Assembly: GCA_949358305.1 (NCBI GenBank)
Contig: OX442324.1
Location: 1,539,501-1,603,500, forward strand
DNA: 64,000 bases
Direction: 5' to 3'
Source of the DNA: Strigamia acuminata
Lineage: Eukaryota > Arthropoda > Chilopoda > Geophilomorpha > Linotaeniidae
Shown: positions 22,069-32,925 of the stretch, piece by piece
Numbering within the stretch: position 1 is the stretch's first letter
Layout of the letters: each line of letters starts with the position of its first letter
The notes under the pieces: model-generated
The model's database searches: none
What the model was told of the DNA's origin: nothing
The model's input: the letters and a program-made list of their open reading frames with translations, nothing else
Program-made: the position numbers and the translations under genes

Positions 22069-23732
22069 TGTGACGGTGACGACCACAACTCCTATCGCAT
22101 GATAGTACCGGGTATAAGTCGCGCAAATAGTGAATAAAATACGAGATAATAAAGACAACAGAGTTTCTCAAAACATGACATTTATTGTTACTAAACAATA
22201 TAATCAATCCTAAAAGTTATACAAATTCTAATGCCGACATTTGGCAAGTTAATTTACAAGTTAAACTATACAAATAATTGGCTGTGAAACAGCCCTAAAA
22301 TAATATGATTACGGTTATTGGTGATCCGGGGTTCGGGAACGGCAAAACGCCCGCTCGACCGAGTTAAAGATGTCATCTACGCGTAGCCGGGCTGGCTGTG
22401 TCCTCGCGGCTTCCGTCGCCGCTCCGTAATCGTGAGACTGGTTCCTTCGCGTTCCTTCGCGTTCCTGGTTCGTATCTGGTGTAATGGTCCGTGTAATGCT
22501 TCTTGGTTCGATCCGAGAGGTGCGGTTGACTCATGTGCACCGTCACAACTAGGGTTGGAAATTGGTAATGAATAAATGAAGTCATTTATTCTTCAAGGTT
22601 CCACTTCTGAATTATAATTAATTCGGGATGTTGTGAGTTTAATAAATTAACTCAATAAATTGTATTCAATTTATTGTCACGAATTTGATTCGTCATACGG
22701 TGAAACAAGTCTCGTGACTTGTTTCGATTGTTAACTTGTTGCCAAGTTTAAACAATTAAGGTTATTATCAACTACAAAATAAATTAGGGTTAAACATCGC
22801 AACACACAATTGCCGTCAAAGTTCGCCTTGCTGAGCAGAACAGTATCGCGCGTGCCCTAAATAACAGTGCGGTGAGAGACGGCACTGGTATTCAGGGGGA
22901 TATAGCCCGCAGTTCTGCACAACAGAATTAATCACCCGAGATACTACTCGTAAGTAGACTGCTTTGGCACCATCACCGAAGAGATATAACATTCCCAAAC
23001 ACATAGTGCTACTGGCGGTAACTGCATGTTTTGCATGCAGACTGCTTTGGCACCATCAGGTGATGGAGTCAATCTCTTTCAGTAACAGTGCTACTGACGG
23101 TTACTAAATACTTTGGTATCACACGTGATTCTATTGTCCGACCACGAGGATACTTATGCAGGAGGCTTTCTCCTCGGCAAGACCGTTTGACGGAAACATG
23201 AATAGTCCGAACTTCGCCTTCAGTTGACGGGGGTTGCATGGCTCAGCAGAGCCATGCTATGCATGGTTCGGTAGAACCATGCCCTGAGTAAGAAACAGTT
23301 ATTTGACATGCGGAACATACCAAATAACCAGAAATCAAGAACTAACTAACTTCCTGTTGTCAGGGAGTTTTATACTTGGTGGGATTAAGTTCCACCAATC
23401 CTGTATCGCAGGAAGTGTATACAGGGATGCAAATGGGGATTATGCTAATCTTTTAACATAAACCGGAACTGGATACCGGGGACAGGAAATGGATACACAG
23501 AACGGAAATACATTCTGAAAATGGGTTTCGTGTCGCGTATCCGTGATAAAGCAAGAATACCTGCTTTATCTTATTGAATAGTGATAATATATCTTTATAT
23601 TATCGGTTTAAATTACATTTAGTCATAACAAACATAACAATATGTTTGTGAACTATTTCTACGGAAAATAGTAAGTTCGAGGTTGAATTTGCCGCTAGTA
23701 CTAGTGGCGCCATCTATTGCTAATTTGTCACA
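22069..23732 (-). repeat. Solo LTR, diverged member of the B family
   Basis: It starts TGTGACGGTGACGACCACAAC, the inverted match of the B LTR end, and finishes TTTGTCACA. A 4-bp duplication ACGT (22065-22068, 23733-23736) flanks it. Shared blocks include the CCAAAGCAGTC motifs and the GTATCC-ACTTCCGG region. A minus-strand TATAAAA lies at 23369-23375. No internal region is present, which is typical of LTR-LTR recombination. Confidence 0.85.
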
Positions 23733-23736
23733 ACGT

Positions 23737-24092
23737 TCCCATTCGATATTTCTTTTGGTCGGCACAATATGCAGTTGAGACGTTTTTCACCTGGCAGTAA
23801 TGTCATGTTTAAGAAACAAGGCCAAAAAGCCAGAAAAAAATTTAAAAAAATTAAAATGAAATAAAAATCGAAATTTTGATTTATTGAAAATTCCACATAG
23901 AACAATGTCATCATCTATGTAGACATAGAGTGTCGATATTGCATCCGCATTAAAGTTCTACATAGTAAGAGATAGAGCGGTCTATGTTTAATTTTCTTTT
24001 TGATAGAATTTCCATATAGAATCCCACCGCATCTGTATAGACGGTCTATACTGTATAGAGTGTGGATAGACTTGTTACATAGATGCGATATA
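23737..24092. other. Unclassified AT-rich DNA
   Basis: No gene. Short CTATGT/ACATAG and GTCTATA motifs recur between about 23890 and 24085. Confidence 0.4.
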
Positions 24093-24426
24093 CAGGGTGG
24101 TCAGAAAGTCTGGTTCTATGTAAATAATTCCCAAACTGTTCTAGATGTTGATTCAGCAAAATTATTGTAAGGGTAGTATGGTGGGGGAAATCCAATTATG
24201 ACATCCAATTTGACCTCTGAGGTTGTGACCGCCAGGCCACCTAGGTGACCTACGGCACTGCCACACACCACCGTGCGGCCCCAAAGGTCAACCCCTACGT
24301 GGGTAGTTGACCTAGCCCGGGGAGGAGGGAGTGGAGTGGTGTGGTGAGGAGGGAGTGGTGTGAGAGAGTTGAGTGTTGGACACGGCCTGAGAAGGACGTG
24401 CCTGCAGCAGCTCCCCGAGAGGAGAA

Positions 24427-24641
24427 TGTTAGTGATGTGGGTTGACTTGAAGGAGAGACTCGGAGCACGTCTTGCTCTATGGGTGACTTTATTAGGACTG
24501 GGGGTTAAAAACTGTACACGGGTGGTCATGGTTATATGACACTACATAGTTGAGGCTAAATAATCATTGGCGCCACTCATGTGACACCACACTACAGAAT
24601 ACCACATTGCCATACTGCAATGTAAACACAACATTCCAACA
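24427..24641 (-). repeat. 3' LTR of copia E
   Basis: 215 bp, reading TGTTAGTGATG to ATTCCAACA on the plus strand. Confidence 0.95.
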
Positions 24642-24653
24642 AATTCCCCCCTA
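24642..24653 (-). other. Polypurine tract of copia E
   Basis: On the minus strand ATAGGGGGGAATT lies directly upstream of the 3' LTR. Confidence 0.8.
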
Positions 24654-24662
24654 TGGCAATGG

Positions 24663-27600
24663 TTATTCTAAAGATAAAATTTCTTTTATACATTCTTTAA
24701 TTTTTGGGCCTGATAACCCTTTAGTAAGAAAATCAGCAATCATCTCAGAACCCGGCACGTGGGATACTTCAATTTCTCCCTTACTAATTAATTCTTTTAC
24801 ATAACATAATCTACGATTCAAAAACTTGGTTCGTGATTTCTGGATTCCCGGCTCTAGCAATTTTACTACATTTAAACTGTCACAGTATAGCATTCCGCTA
24901 TTTTTGGCATTTCTATTCGGTTCCATTTCTTTTGTTAAATCCATAAACCAAATTAACTCTTTCGCTCCTTCGGTTAATGCATTTAATTCACTTTCAGTAG
25001 TGGATAATGCGACTATGTTTTGCTTCTTACTTCGCCAGTGTATCAATGAATCACCATCCATGATCACATATCCTGAAAATGATCTGGCCTCCTGTGTTTT
25101 GTCCCAACTTGCATCGGTATACCCATAAATGTCTCCCTCATTCTGTCCATATTTTATGTGGTATTGTATTGTTCCTTTCAGATATTTTAGCACTCTCAGA
25201 AGTGCTTTGTAGTGCATCTCTTTGGGTTTTGTATTGTACTGAGACAATTCACCCAATGTGAAACTGATGTCTGGTCTTGTGTGTGTTGCTAAGAACATCA
25301 ATTTTCCCATTAGTTCTTGGTATTTAGTTCGATCATATTCTTTACTCTTTTCATTTTCATCTAATTTCTGGTTGATGTCACCGGGTGACTTGGCAGGGTT
25401 ACAATCTTCCATTTTGTAATGTAACAATAACTCCTTGACGTAGTTTCTTTGGTGGATTTTAATTTCTCCATTTACCTGTTCAACTTCAATTCCCAAAATT
25501 GATGTTGCTTCACCTAATGATGTTATTTCAATCTCCTTTTTAATTCTTCTGAAATATTTTTCTTCAAACTCATCACTGCTGGGCACTGTCAGCATATCAT
25601 CAACATGAATGCCGACATACAAGAAATTGTGTTCTTGTAATACATAATATAGGCATGGATCATCTTTGCACAGGTTAAAACCACACTTGATCATTATCTC
25701 ATCTAATTTTTCCTTCCAACATCTTCCAGATTGTTTTAACCCATATATGCTTTTATTTAGTTTGCATACTGTTCCTATATTGCCTTCCTGGTAACCCTCA
25801 GGTTGCATCATGTAAATTTCTTCTTTTAATTGTCCATTCAGGTATGCTGTTTTTACATCATGTATTTTTACCTTTACACCTTTCCTGCCCGCCAAACTTA
25901 ATAAAAAGCGTGTTGACTCAGCTCTAATAACTGGTGCATAAGTGTCACCATAGTCCACTCCAGGACGCTGAGAATAGCCAATTGCTACAAGTCTAGCTTT
26001 ATACTTCTCAATTTCGCCATTTGCTTTTCGTTTGACTTTGTACACCCATCTTGATTTTATTACCTTTTTTCCTTTTGGCAAATTTTTTACTTCCCATACT
26101 CCTTGTTTGTGCATAGATTTTATTTCTTCATCCATTGCAAGTTTCCATTCTCTATGTTTGCCTGATTTTGTCGCCTCATTGTAATTTTTTGGCACTTCAA
26201 ACTCTGTTGTCTTCATTGCGTTTTGATCTTGAATTCTTTTAGATCTTCTAACTCCTTTTGCAATTAATTCTTCTTCCCGCTTGGCTTTTTGTAATTCGTT
26301 TTTCAGTGTAATTTCTGCTGCTGTGGCCCTTCCCCGTGGTTTCCGTGCTCTCCCCTGTATGTTTTCTGTCTCATGTTCTTCACTTGTGTTTGGGGTCCCT
26401 TCTGGTGGTCCCTCAGTTTCGCCTGCTGAGTTTTCACCATCTGCACTGCTGTCATCACTTTCATGAGTGATTGGGGTCTCATTTTCATTGGAATTTTTAG
26501 AACAACCAAAAGTGATTATTATGGCGTTCTCTTCTTTCTCACAGTTTTCATTGGTAGGCTGTGAATTTAATAGATGTTTTCCCAATTTTTGCTCTACAAA
26601 TTCGACATCTCTTTCTTCTATAATATTGTTGAGTTCAGGGTCATAAATTCTATAACCTCTTCGACTTGTAGCATAACCAACAAATATGCCCGCCTTGGCT
26701 TTTGGGTTCCATTTTCCTCCTTTTGGCCCTTTATGTAATCGGTATGTGACGCATCCAAAGCGTTTTAAATGTTTCACACTAGGTTTAATGCCTGTCCAAA
26801 CCTCCATTGGTGTTTTGCCATGGACACTCGATTGACTGCATGAGCGCAAATACGCTGCTGTAACAACACATTCCCCCCAAAATTTTTGGGGCAATTCCGC
26901 ATCTAACAACAGTGTTCTAGTCATTTCAACTAGGGTGCGGTTCGCGCGCTCAACGACGCCATTACTTTCTGGTGTATAAGGGGTTGTAAGCTCATGTTTT
27001 ACCCCTTTTCCTTTCAACCAGATGTCAAATTCTCTTGATTTGAATTCTCCGCCATTATCTGAGCGTATTCTTTTTAATTTTTTGTCAGTTGATGTTTCCA
27101 TTCTTTCAATTAACTCTTTTAACATCTTCATTGTGTCACTTTTGTTTTGAAGCAAGTGCACAAATATGCGCCTGCTCCAATCATCAACCACTGTCATTAT
27201 GTAATGGGCACCCCCCATTGATTGGGGTGAGACAGGACCCACCAAGTCGACATGCCATAAATCCATTATCGCCTTTGACTGTCTGTGACCTACTGAGGGG
27301 TGAGGCAGTTTCTTCATTTTCCCTTGAATGCATTTTTCACATTTCTCTTCAATTTTTCCTTTAAATTGTAAACCTCGAACCAATTGCTTGTTGTTCATTT
27401 TTCTTAATGCCCTAAAATTCAAGTGTCCAAGCCTTTTGTGCCACAGTTCATCATCAACTGCTATGCAGGCTTGCTCCTCTTTATTCATCATTCCTTTTAT
27501 GATAAATTTATCCCCTTCCCTTTTTGCTTTCACAACAACAGTGCCATCTTGTTTTGAAATGATTGCCTCATTTTTAACAAATACAACAACAAAATTATTA

Positions 27601-29153
27601 TCAACAATTTTTGAAACTGACAACAAATTCCCATCTAATTTGGGTACATGTAATACACTTTTTAAATTTATTACACTTTCATCATTTAATTTTATTGGGA
27701 TTATCCCCTTTCCTTTGGCCACTATTCTTGCCCCTTTTTCGGCCATCCCAATACTATTATTTTCAAAATTGTATTCAGTAAAGTACTCACGGTTTGATGA
27801 CATGTGGCTGGTACAACCCGAATCAATCAGCCACTTCACACATTTTTCATCAAGTTTATTGTCATTATCTTCATCTTCACTGGTGCTAAGTTCATTTTCT
27901 TTTGTCATTTGCACTGAATGTTCATTTTCTTTCATCATTTGCACTGAATGTTCATTTTCTTTCATCATTTGCACTGAATGTTCATTTTCTTTCATCATTT
28001 GCACTGAATGTTCATTTTCTTTCTTCTTTTTGTGTTCTTCCTTTTTGTGAGGTACACTTCTTGGGTCATCCTTATTGCATTTTTTCTCATATGCAAAATT
28101 CACATCAAAAATATTTTTGCATTTTTTGCCTTCATAATAGGTTGCACTTTTCATATTGGCAACATTTTCAGATTTTTCTTCATAATCTGTGTCACTTCTT
28201 TTGTCATCTTTTGTCTTCTTAAATTTCATCATTTTTGTCACTTGATTGGTTTTACACGCAATCATTGCATTTTCGCGCTTTTCTCCTCCGCGCCATCTTG
28301 GGTTTCCTCTTCCACGGCCTCGCCCTCTTTGGCTTTGGCGCTCAGGTTCTCTTTCTTTCTTATTATTTTTGCAATCTTTGCTGATGTGGCCAAAATCTTG
28401 GCAATTATAGCATTTGGATTTTCCAAAACAATCTTTTGCTACGTGACCGATTTTGCCGCAATTAAAGCAGGTGACTTGTTTGTCTGTGCTTCGTTTCTCT
28501 TTTGCCTTGTATGCCCCTTCTTTTGAGCTTGGCTTTGTTTCGTCATTTCTCATTTTGAATCGTTTTTCTTCATTTGCGATGGCTTCTCTTATTTCGCTTA
28601 ACGTCATATTTTTCTGGATTTGAATCGCTCCTTTGATTATGTCAAATTCGGCTCTCAATCCATTAAGGACATAAAACTTGATTTCATGTTTTTTGAAGTC
28701 CTTGCCCAATTCTGCACACTTGTTGCATATTATTTCAACTCGATTGAAATAATCGCCGGCACTCTCTTTAATGTCCATTTTTAGTTGTGTCATCTCACTT
28801 GTGGTTTTCACCTCCAATTCGTCTGTTGCAGCGCTCATGTCGTTTTTGATGGTTTGCCATAACTCTTTTGCATTTCTCAATCTGCTGTATCTTTGCACCA
28901 TCGATGCTGACATTGAATTGGTCATGGTCAATCGTGCCCTGGCGTTTTCATCGTCCCACTCATCCCATTTTTTCTCAAGTTGTCTGAAATTTGCTTCTCC
29001 TTGTATGCCTCGTGGTGGCTCATCGCTAATTATGTTGGATTTCCATAATTTTCGCGCTCTCAATACATCTTCTACCCTTGTTGACCATAGGTAGTAATTT
29101 GAGTCATTGAGTGACTCTATTTTCGCATGAGTCCAGTTGTTTTCGTCCGCCAT
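24663..29153 (-). CDS. Copia E gag-pol polyprotein
   Basis: One 1496-codon frame starts at ATG 29153. Gag is followed by two CCHC knuckles (CFNCGKIGHVAKDC and CYNCQDFGHISKDC, about residues 230-265) and a linker with four 10-residue repeats. Protease has DSGCTSH (about 445). The integrase has an HHCC block (about 580-625) and core residues in HVDLVG (about 637), RSDNGGEF (about 700) and VVERANR (about 738). RT has HVDDM in place of the usual YVDD (about 1185), and RNase H has TDASWD (about 1350). No stop or frameshift was found. The frame looks capable of full function. Confidence 0.95.
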   Translation of the reverse strand: MADENNWTHAKIESLNDSNYYLWSTRVEDVLRARKLWKSNIISDEPPRGIQGEANFRQLEKKWDEWDDENARARLTMTNSMSASMVQRYSRLRNAKELWQTIKNDMSAATDELEVKTTSEMTQLKMDIKESAGDYFNRVEIICNKCAELGKDFKKHEIKFYVLNGLRAEFDIIKGAIQIQKNMTLSEIREAIANEEKRFKMRNDETKPSSKEGAYKAKEKRSTDKQVTCFNCGKIGHVAKDCFGKSKCYNCQDFGHISKDCKNNKKEREPERQSQRGRGRGRGNPRWRGGEKRENAMIACKTNQVTKMMKFKKTKDDKRSDTDYEEKSENVANMKSATYYEGKKCKNIFDVNFAYEKKCNKDDPRSVPHKKEEHKKKKENEHSVQMMKENEHSVQMMKENEHSVQMMKENEHSVQMTKENELSTSEDEDNDNKLDEKCVKWLIDSGCTSHMSSNREYFTEYNFENNSIGMAEKGARIVAKGKGIIPIKLNDESVINLKSVLHVPKLDGNLLSVSKIVDNNFVVVFVKNEAIISKQDGTVVVKAKREGDKFIIKGMMNKEEQACIAVDDELWHKRLGHLNFRALRKMNNKQLVRGLQFKGKIEEKCEKCIQGKMKKLPHPSVGHRQSKAIMDLWHVDLVGPVSPQSMGGAHYIMTVVDDWSRRIFVHLLQNKSDTMKMLKELIERMETSTDKKLKRIRSDNGGEFKSREFDIWLKGKGVKHELTTPYTPESNGVVERANRTLVEMTRTLLLDAELPQKFWGECVVTAAYLRSCSQSSVHGKTPMEVWTGIKPSVKHLKRFGCVTYRLHKGPKGGKWNPKAKAGIFVGYATSRRGYRIYDPELNNIIEERDVEFVEQKLGKHLLNSQPTNENCEKEENAIIITFGCSKNSNENETPITHESDDSSADGENSAGETEGPPEGTPNTSEEHETENIQGRARKPRGRATAAEITLKNELQKAKREEELIAKGVRRSKRIQDQNAMKTTEFEVPKNYNEATKSGKHREWKLAMDEEIKSMHKQGVWEVKNLPKGKKVIKSRWVYKVKRKANGEIEKYKARLVAIGYSQRPGVDYGDTYAPVIRAESTRFLLSLAGRKGVKVKIHDVKTAYLNGQLKEEIYMMQPEGYQEGNIGTVCKLNKSIYGLKQSGRCWKEKLDEIMIKCGFNLCKDDPCLYYVLQEHNFLYVGIHVDDMLTVPSSDEFEEKYFRRIKKEIEITSLGEATSILGIEVEQVNGEIKIHQRNYVKELLLHYKMEDCNPAKSPGDINQKLDENEKSKEYDRTKYQELMGKLMFLATHTRPDISFTLGELSQYNTKPKEMHYKALLRVLKYLKGTIQYHIKYGQNEGDIYGYTDASWDKTQEARSFSGYVIMDGDSLIHWRSKKQNIVALSTTESELNALTEGAKELIWFMDLTKEMEPNRNAKNSGMLYCDSLNVVKLLEPGIQKSRTKFLNRRLCYVKELISKGEIEVSHVPGSEMIADFLTKGLSGPKIKECIKEILSLE
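27891..28023 (-). repeat. 30-bp in-frame tandem repeat inside copia E gag-pol
   Basis: Four units of 30 bp plus a partial one encode ENEHSVQMMK repeated between the zinc knuckles and the protease. The three central units are identical in sequence, so the array is recent or kept homogeneous. Confidence 0.95.
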
Positions 29154-29325
29154 CTTTGTTCTCAATTTGGTGTGGCTTTAAACTTCTGTAGTTCCCCTCT
29201 TCTCTTTGGTCACCCTTTTATGAGCTCTTCTCCTTATTGAGTTAATTATGTACTCACTCGTTTGATTGTCTTTACCCGTGGTTTTTCTTCATAATTTTCT
29301 TCTAATGGAGAGATGAACCGTCTAA

Positions 29326-29341
29326 CCGTCCTCTGCTACCA
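29326..29341 (-). other. Primer-binding site of copia E
   Basis: On the minus strand TGGTAGCAGAGGACGG matches the initiator tRNA-Met 3' end with one mismatch (expected GATGG). A 3-bp spacer separates it from the LTR. Confidence 0.8.
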
Positions 29342-29344
29342 ATT

Positions 29345-29559
29345 TGTTAGTGATGTGGGTTGACTTGAAGGAGAGACTCGGAGCACGTCTTGCTCTATGG
29401 GTGACTTTATTAGGACTGGGGGTTAAAAACTGTACACGGGTGGTCATGGTTATATGACACTACATAGTTGAGGCTAAATAATCATTGGCGCCACTCATGT
29501 GACACCACACTACAGAATACCACATTGCCATACTGCAATGTAAACACAACATTCCAACA
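29345..29559 (-). repeat. 5' LTR of copia E
   Basis: 215 bp, no difference seen from 24427-24641. Confidence 0.95.
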
Positions 29560-29690
29560 GAGAAGGTGTTCATCTGGGAGGGACAAGAAGTGTCCCGGTT
29601 TGACTCTGTACTCCTCACCATTCACCACGATGATACTCAGTACGGCGGCTCCCACCGTTGTACAGCCTCCATGAGTGGACGCGTGGGTCG

Positions 29691-29699
29691 TAGGTAAGT
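29691..29699 (+). promoter_or_regulatory. Possible 5' splice donor in the F LTR
   Basis: TAG|GTAAGT at 29694 is a near-consensus donor, preceded by an ATG at 29671. The 3' LTR copy has GG|GTAAGT at 58372. It could join the leader to downstream exons of F, but the phase from the ATG does not match the frame that opens at 38531. Confidence 0.35.
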
Positions 29700-29954
29700 A
29701 CGACACGAATGTTAAGTCGAACCGACCACGCCACGCATTGGGTTCCCACCCAATGCGCGGCGGGTCGGTTGCCGGTGCGGTGTGCCTTCGTGGCACCACT
29801 GCAGCGGGTGACGGGTTTCCCCATACCCCTAGACAACGCAATAAAGGCCAACCAACCAATATTGTGGGAAGTCTCTGTCATTTACGTGAAGTATGCGTCC
29901 CTACCAAGTGTTCTCAGTCCCCTGACTACACTGGGAGAGACCATAGCAGTCACA

Positions 29955-32925
29955 ATTGAGGGCCCTGTCCTGGATTTGAACTTGTGAGAATTTTTTTTTG
30001 CCCGCCATTTTGTCTTGCTTTGTGTGCAAACCCTTTGTTTCATTGTGGTTGCCGTTTGCTTCAATTTTTTGTTGCAGATTGTTTGTTCATTGTTCAGAGT
30101 GTTGGTACATTTTGGCTCTATTTTTTGGCAGGGGACAATTGTATTTTTCATTTTCTTATTTTTTGGATTTTGGGTTAAATGTTTTTCTTTGAGACTGAGG
30201 AATTTGGAGGGTATTTTTGGCAGTCACTTTAAGTCGCGTGAGAGGCTTAGTTGTGAGGGCTGGACGCTTTTTCATTTGAAGGTCTTGGAATTGTATTTTT
30301 CTCAGTGCTGTTGTGGTTGGGGCTCTGAAATTTATTTTCAGACGCGCTGCAACTGACCAAAGCACTTTGATGTTTTGTTCCTCTAATTAGCTTGGGGAGT
30401 CTTGCTCTTTCCCTTAGGCGGCTACAGGAATAGACACCATTGTGTATCTTCTTTTGTGTTCTCCACCCCTTGTACTTAATTGAACTGCAGTGACCTTGTT
30501 TTAAAACCTCATTTCTACTGTTTGTTTGATTTTTGTGCCGGGTTGGGAAACATTTATTTTTCTTCTGCCGCATTTTTTCTCTTGTTTGGGCTGGGTAATG
30601 CTCAAGTCTTCGGTTAATCTGTGCAATTTTATATTATTTTTTTTTGGTTTATTTTTCTTTTGTGTTTGGTCTGGTTAGTATTGGATTGAGTTGTTTTTTT
30701 TTATTCATCTCATAAAGGTAATGCTCAGTCAGCACATTAGTCTAATTTCCAATTTTATTTTTTGTTTTGTTTGGTGTTTTTCTTTGTGTGCTTGGCTTGG
30801 CTTGAGTCTGACCTCGCTTGTTCCTATAATTAGCTTGGGGGGACAAGGGTCAGCCAGCACACAAGTTGGACACCCCCTTATTTTGGTTTTATGATTTTTC
30901 ATTTCTTGGTGTGCAACCTGTAGAGGTGAGAAACCATTTGTAGGTGCTCAGATGTTGTGGTTTGGAGTGTTGGATTAGATCTGGTTCATCATTTCAAACA
31001 CAATTTGAAAGTGGGGTGTGTAGAGGTTAGGTTTTCACAAACCAACAATGTGTTACTCATGACATTCCTGAGGTTACGCTGACGTAATGAGTGTCTTAGA
31101 GGGTCGACACCACACTGGACATTTGGTAGATTAAGTTCTTTTATTTCTCCCTCAGGGTCGGGCGATTTGGTGCTTTTTCCGAGTGTGTTTTTTGGCGGGA
31201 AATGTGTTTGTGGTGTTGTTGTGGTGGGCAGGCATGCTGCTGGGTGCAGTATATCCCGGTTCAGCCCTGTGCTTCGCCCGGACAGCAATAAACTAATGCG
31301 GTATATTTAGGGAAGCGCTGTTCATTACTGGCCAGAGGTACATTCCTGGTTACAGCGGTTTGAGTAATCTTTTGAATTACAGGCACATGTACTTAAGGGG
31401 AGCACACAGAGACTGGGTTTCCAACCCTGTCCCGGGCACTGGTGGAAGCAGTTTGGCGTGGTTTTGGCTTTTTTGTGTTTTTGTGGCCACTTATGGCACA
31501 TTTTTGTCAATTTCACTGCCTTACTGTCGAAATTGGGTCTCGAACAGCAGGGAAGGCGGCTCTTGCAGGAGACTGCTTGGGTGTCGAGCCTAACGGTGTT
31601 TGCTTTCAAACCGCGCGTGGAATGCTTGCAAATACGAATTGGGTGGCTAACAGCTTCAAACGAAGACTGTGAATCCAGCCCAACATCTTTCAAACTTTTA
31701 TTTTTTCAATGTGCTGTGTGTGGATCCCTTTTCCCAATTTTGTGAAACACACCACATTTTTCTTGTTCCCTTCTTTTATCCTATTTCTACTCTAATTTCA
31801 TATCCGGGTTGGAAAGGAGTGAGGCTCCCGGGGATTGGACCTAACTTTCCCTGGCGCTGGACCGTGTTCAGTTGCAATATTCTCCAATCCGACTCAGGCT
31901 CGGTTCGCCAATTTCCCTTCATTCTTAGTCTGAGGCGACTGTGTCACAATTTTTTTTGCCTCATCAGGATTATCGCGATCTTGATGGTGTTTTGGGTGTG
32001 ATTTCGGTGCAGGAGCAGGCAATATCGGAGGAATCCTAAAACACGCGATTTTAGCGTTTTCAGCAGAGGTTAAACCTGGTGGTAGACGTGTACACCAGCG
32101 CAAAGGAAAACGTACGACCTTAGCATCGAAGCTGTGGGGCGCGATGAGAAAATGCCACGAAAAATCGATATACGCAGTTTTTTCTACTTGGTTCTGGCGC
32201 GAATAATTTAGAACACGAAGGGAAAGACGAAGCATGCATTGTTTTGTTAGTTTGGGAGTGTCAGAGAACTTCCAGTCGCCCATTTCTACCTTCTGGGGCG
32301 TGGATAAATGCCGGAAAGGTGTTCGCTAATTTTTTATTTTGGGGCGTGGATTAGAAAATACCAAAATATAACCGCTAATTTGATTTTTTGGGGCGCAGAG
32401 ATGAACCAAAACTTAATGTTTTATTGTTTTTCAATAAAAAGACTTTCACTGTAATTTATTATATTTTATTTTCGAAGGTGCACTTGATGTAGTAACAGTC
32501 TTGACGACGAGGTCAGGGTCTCGACAATTGACCCGCCACTCCTCTGTTTAATCGGTTTTAGCATAAAGGGCATGGACTCTGTTGAAAGAACAGGACGGCA
32601 CCCCGGTGCGCGACTTTGGTCTTCACCAGATGCTCAGTTGCCAATTAGCTAAAAATAGAATCAAGGACCCTTGAAGCACTGAAAAACGCTCGAAGGTCCA
32701 ACACATGGCCAGTGGTTGGACATTCCTTTGAAAGGGATGCTGAGATCTTTTGTAAAATGATTATGGTCGACCTAGTTGTAGGCGCCTGTAATTGGTCAAG
32801 GTACCCCTGACATTGGTTTGTTTGTAGGAAGTGAAAGTGTCCTTGGATTCTTTCTCACTCCTTGCCTGTGCGTGGTCTCGACCGCACACACTTGGTTACC
32901 ACTGGTTGCGGAGAAATAGCATCTT
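29955..32925 (+). other. Region of F upstream of pol, no gag recognised
   Basis: About 3 kb, T- and G-rich on this strand, with poly-T runs. The ORFs are short and look like low-complexity by-products. A TTGTTTGTAG at about 32818-32827 could be a splice acceptor just before the pol frame. Confidence 0.5.

Larger units (their letters stand above)
24427..29559 (-). mobile_element. Copia E: intact Ty1/copia retrotransposon
   Basis: A 5133-bp element with short 215-bp LTRs that look identical by eye. The 5-bp target duplication GAGAA is at 24422-24426 and 29560-29564. A primer site, a full-length polyprotein frame and a polypurine tract are present. It belongs to a different copia lineage from A, C and D: it has two zinc knuckles and its protein resembles element G at the right edge. 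Confidence 0.95.
24224..29954 (+). repeat. 5' LTR of F, interrupted by copia E
   Basis: The LTR is 24224-24426 plus 29565-29954 (593 bp). Copia E and one copy of its GAGAA duplication lie between. It starts TGTGACC and ends AGCAGTCACA. Directly after it, at 29955, the sequence resembles a tRNA T-arm complement but lacks the usual TGG start, so no primer site is assigned. Confidence 0.9.

Noticed and set aside
27328-28050. A 240-codon plus-strand ORF opposite copia E gag
   Set aside because: Antisense shadow of the E coding frame, including its 30-bp repeat.
29955-29980. A primer-binding site for F
   Set aside because: Resembles the complement of a tRNA T arm but lacks the TGG start and a convincing acceptor match; left unassigned.
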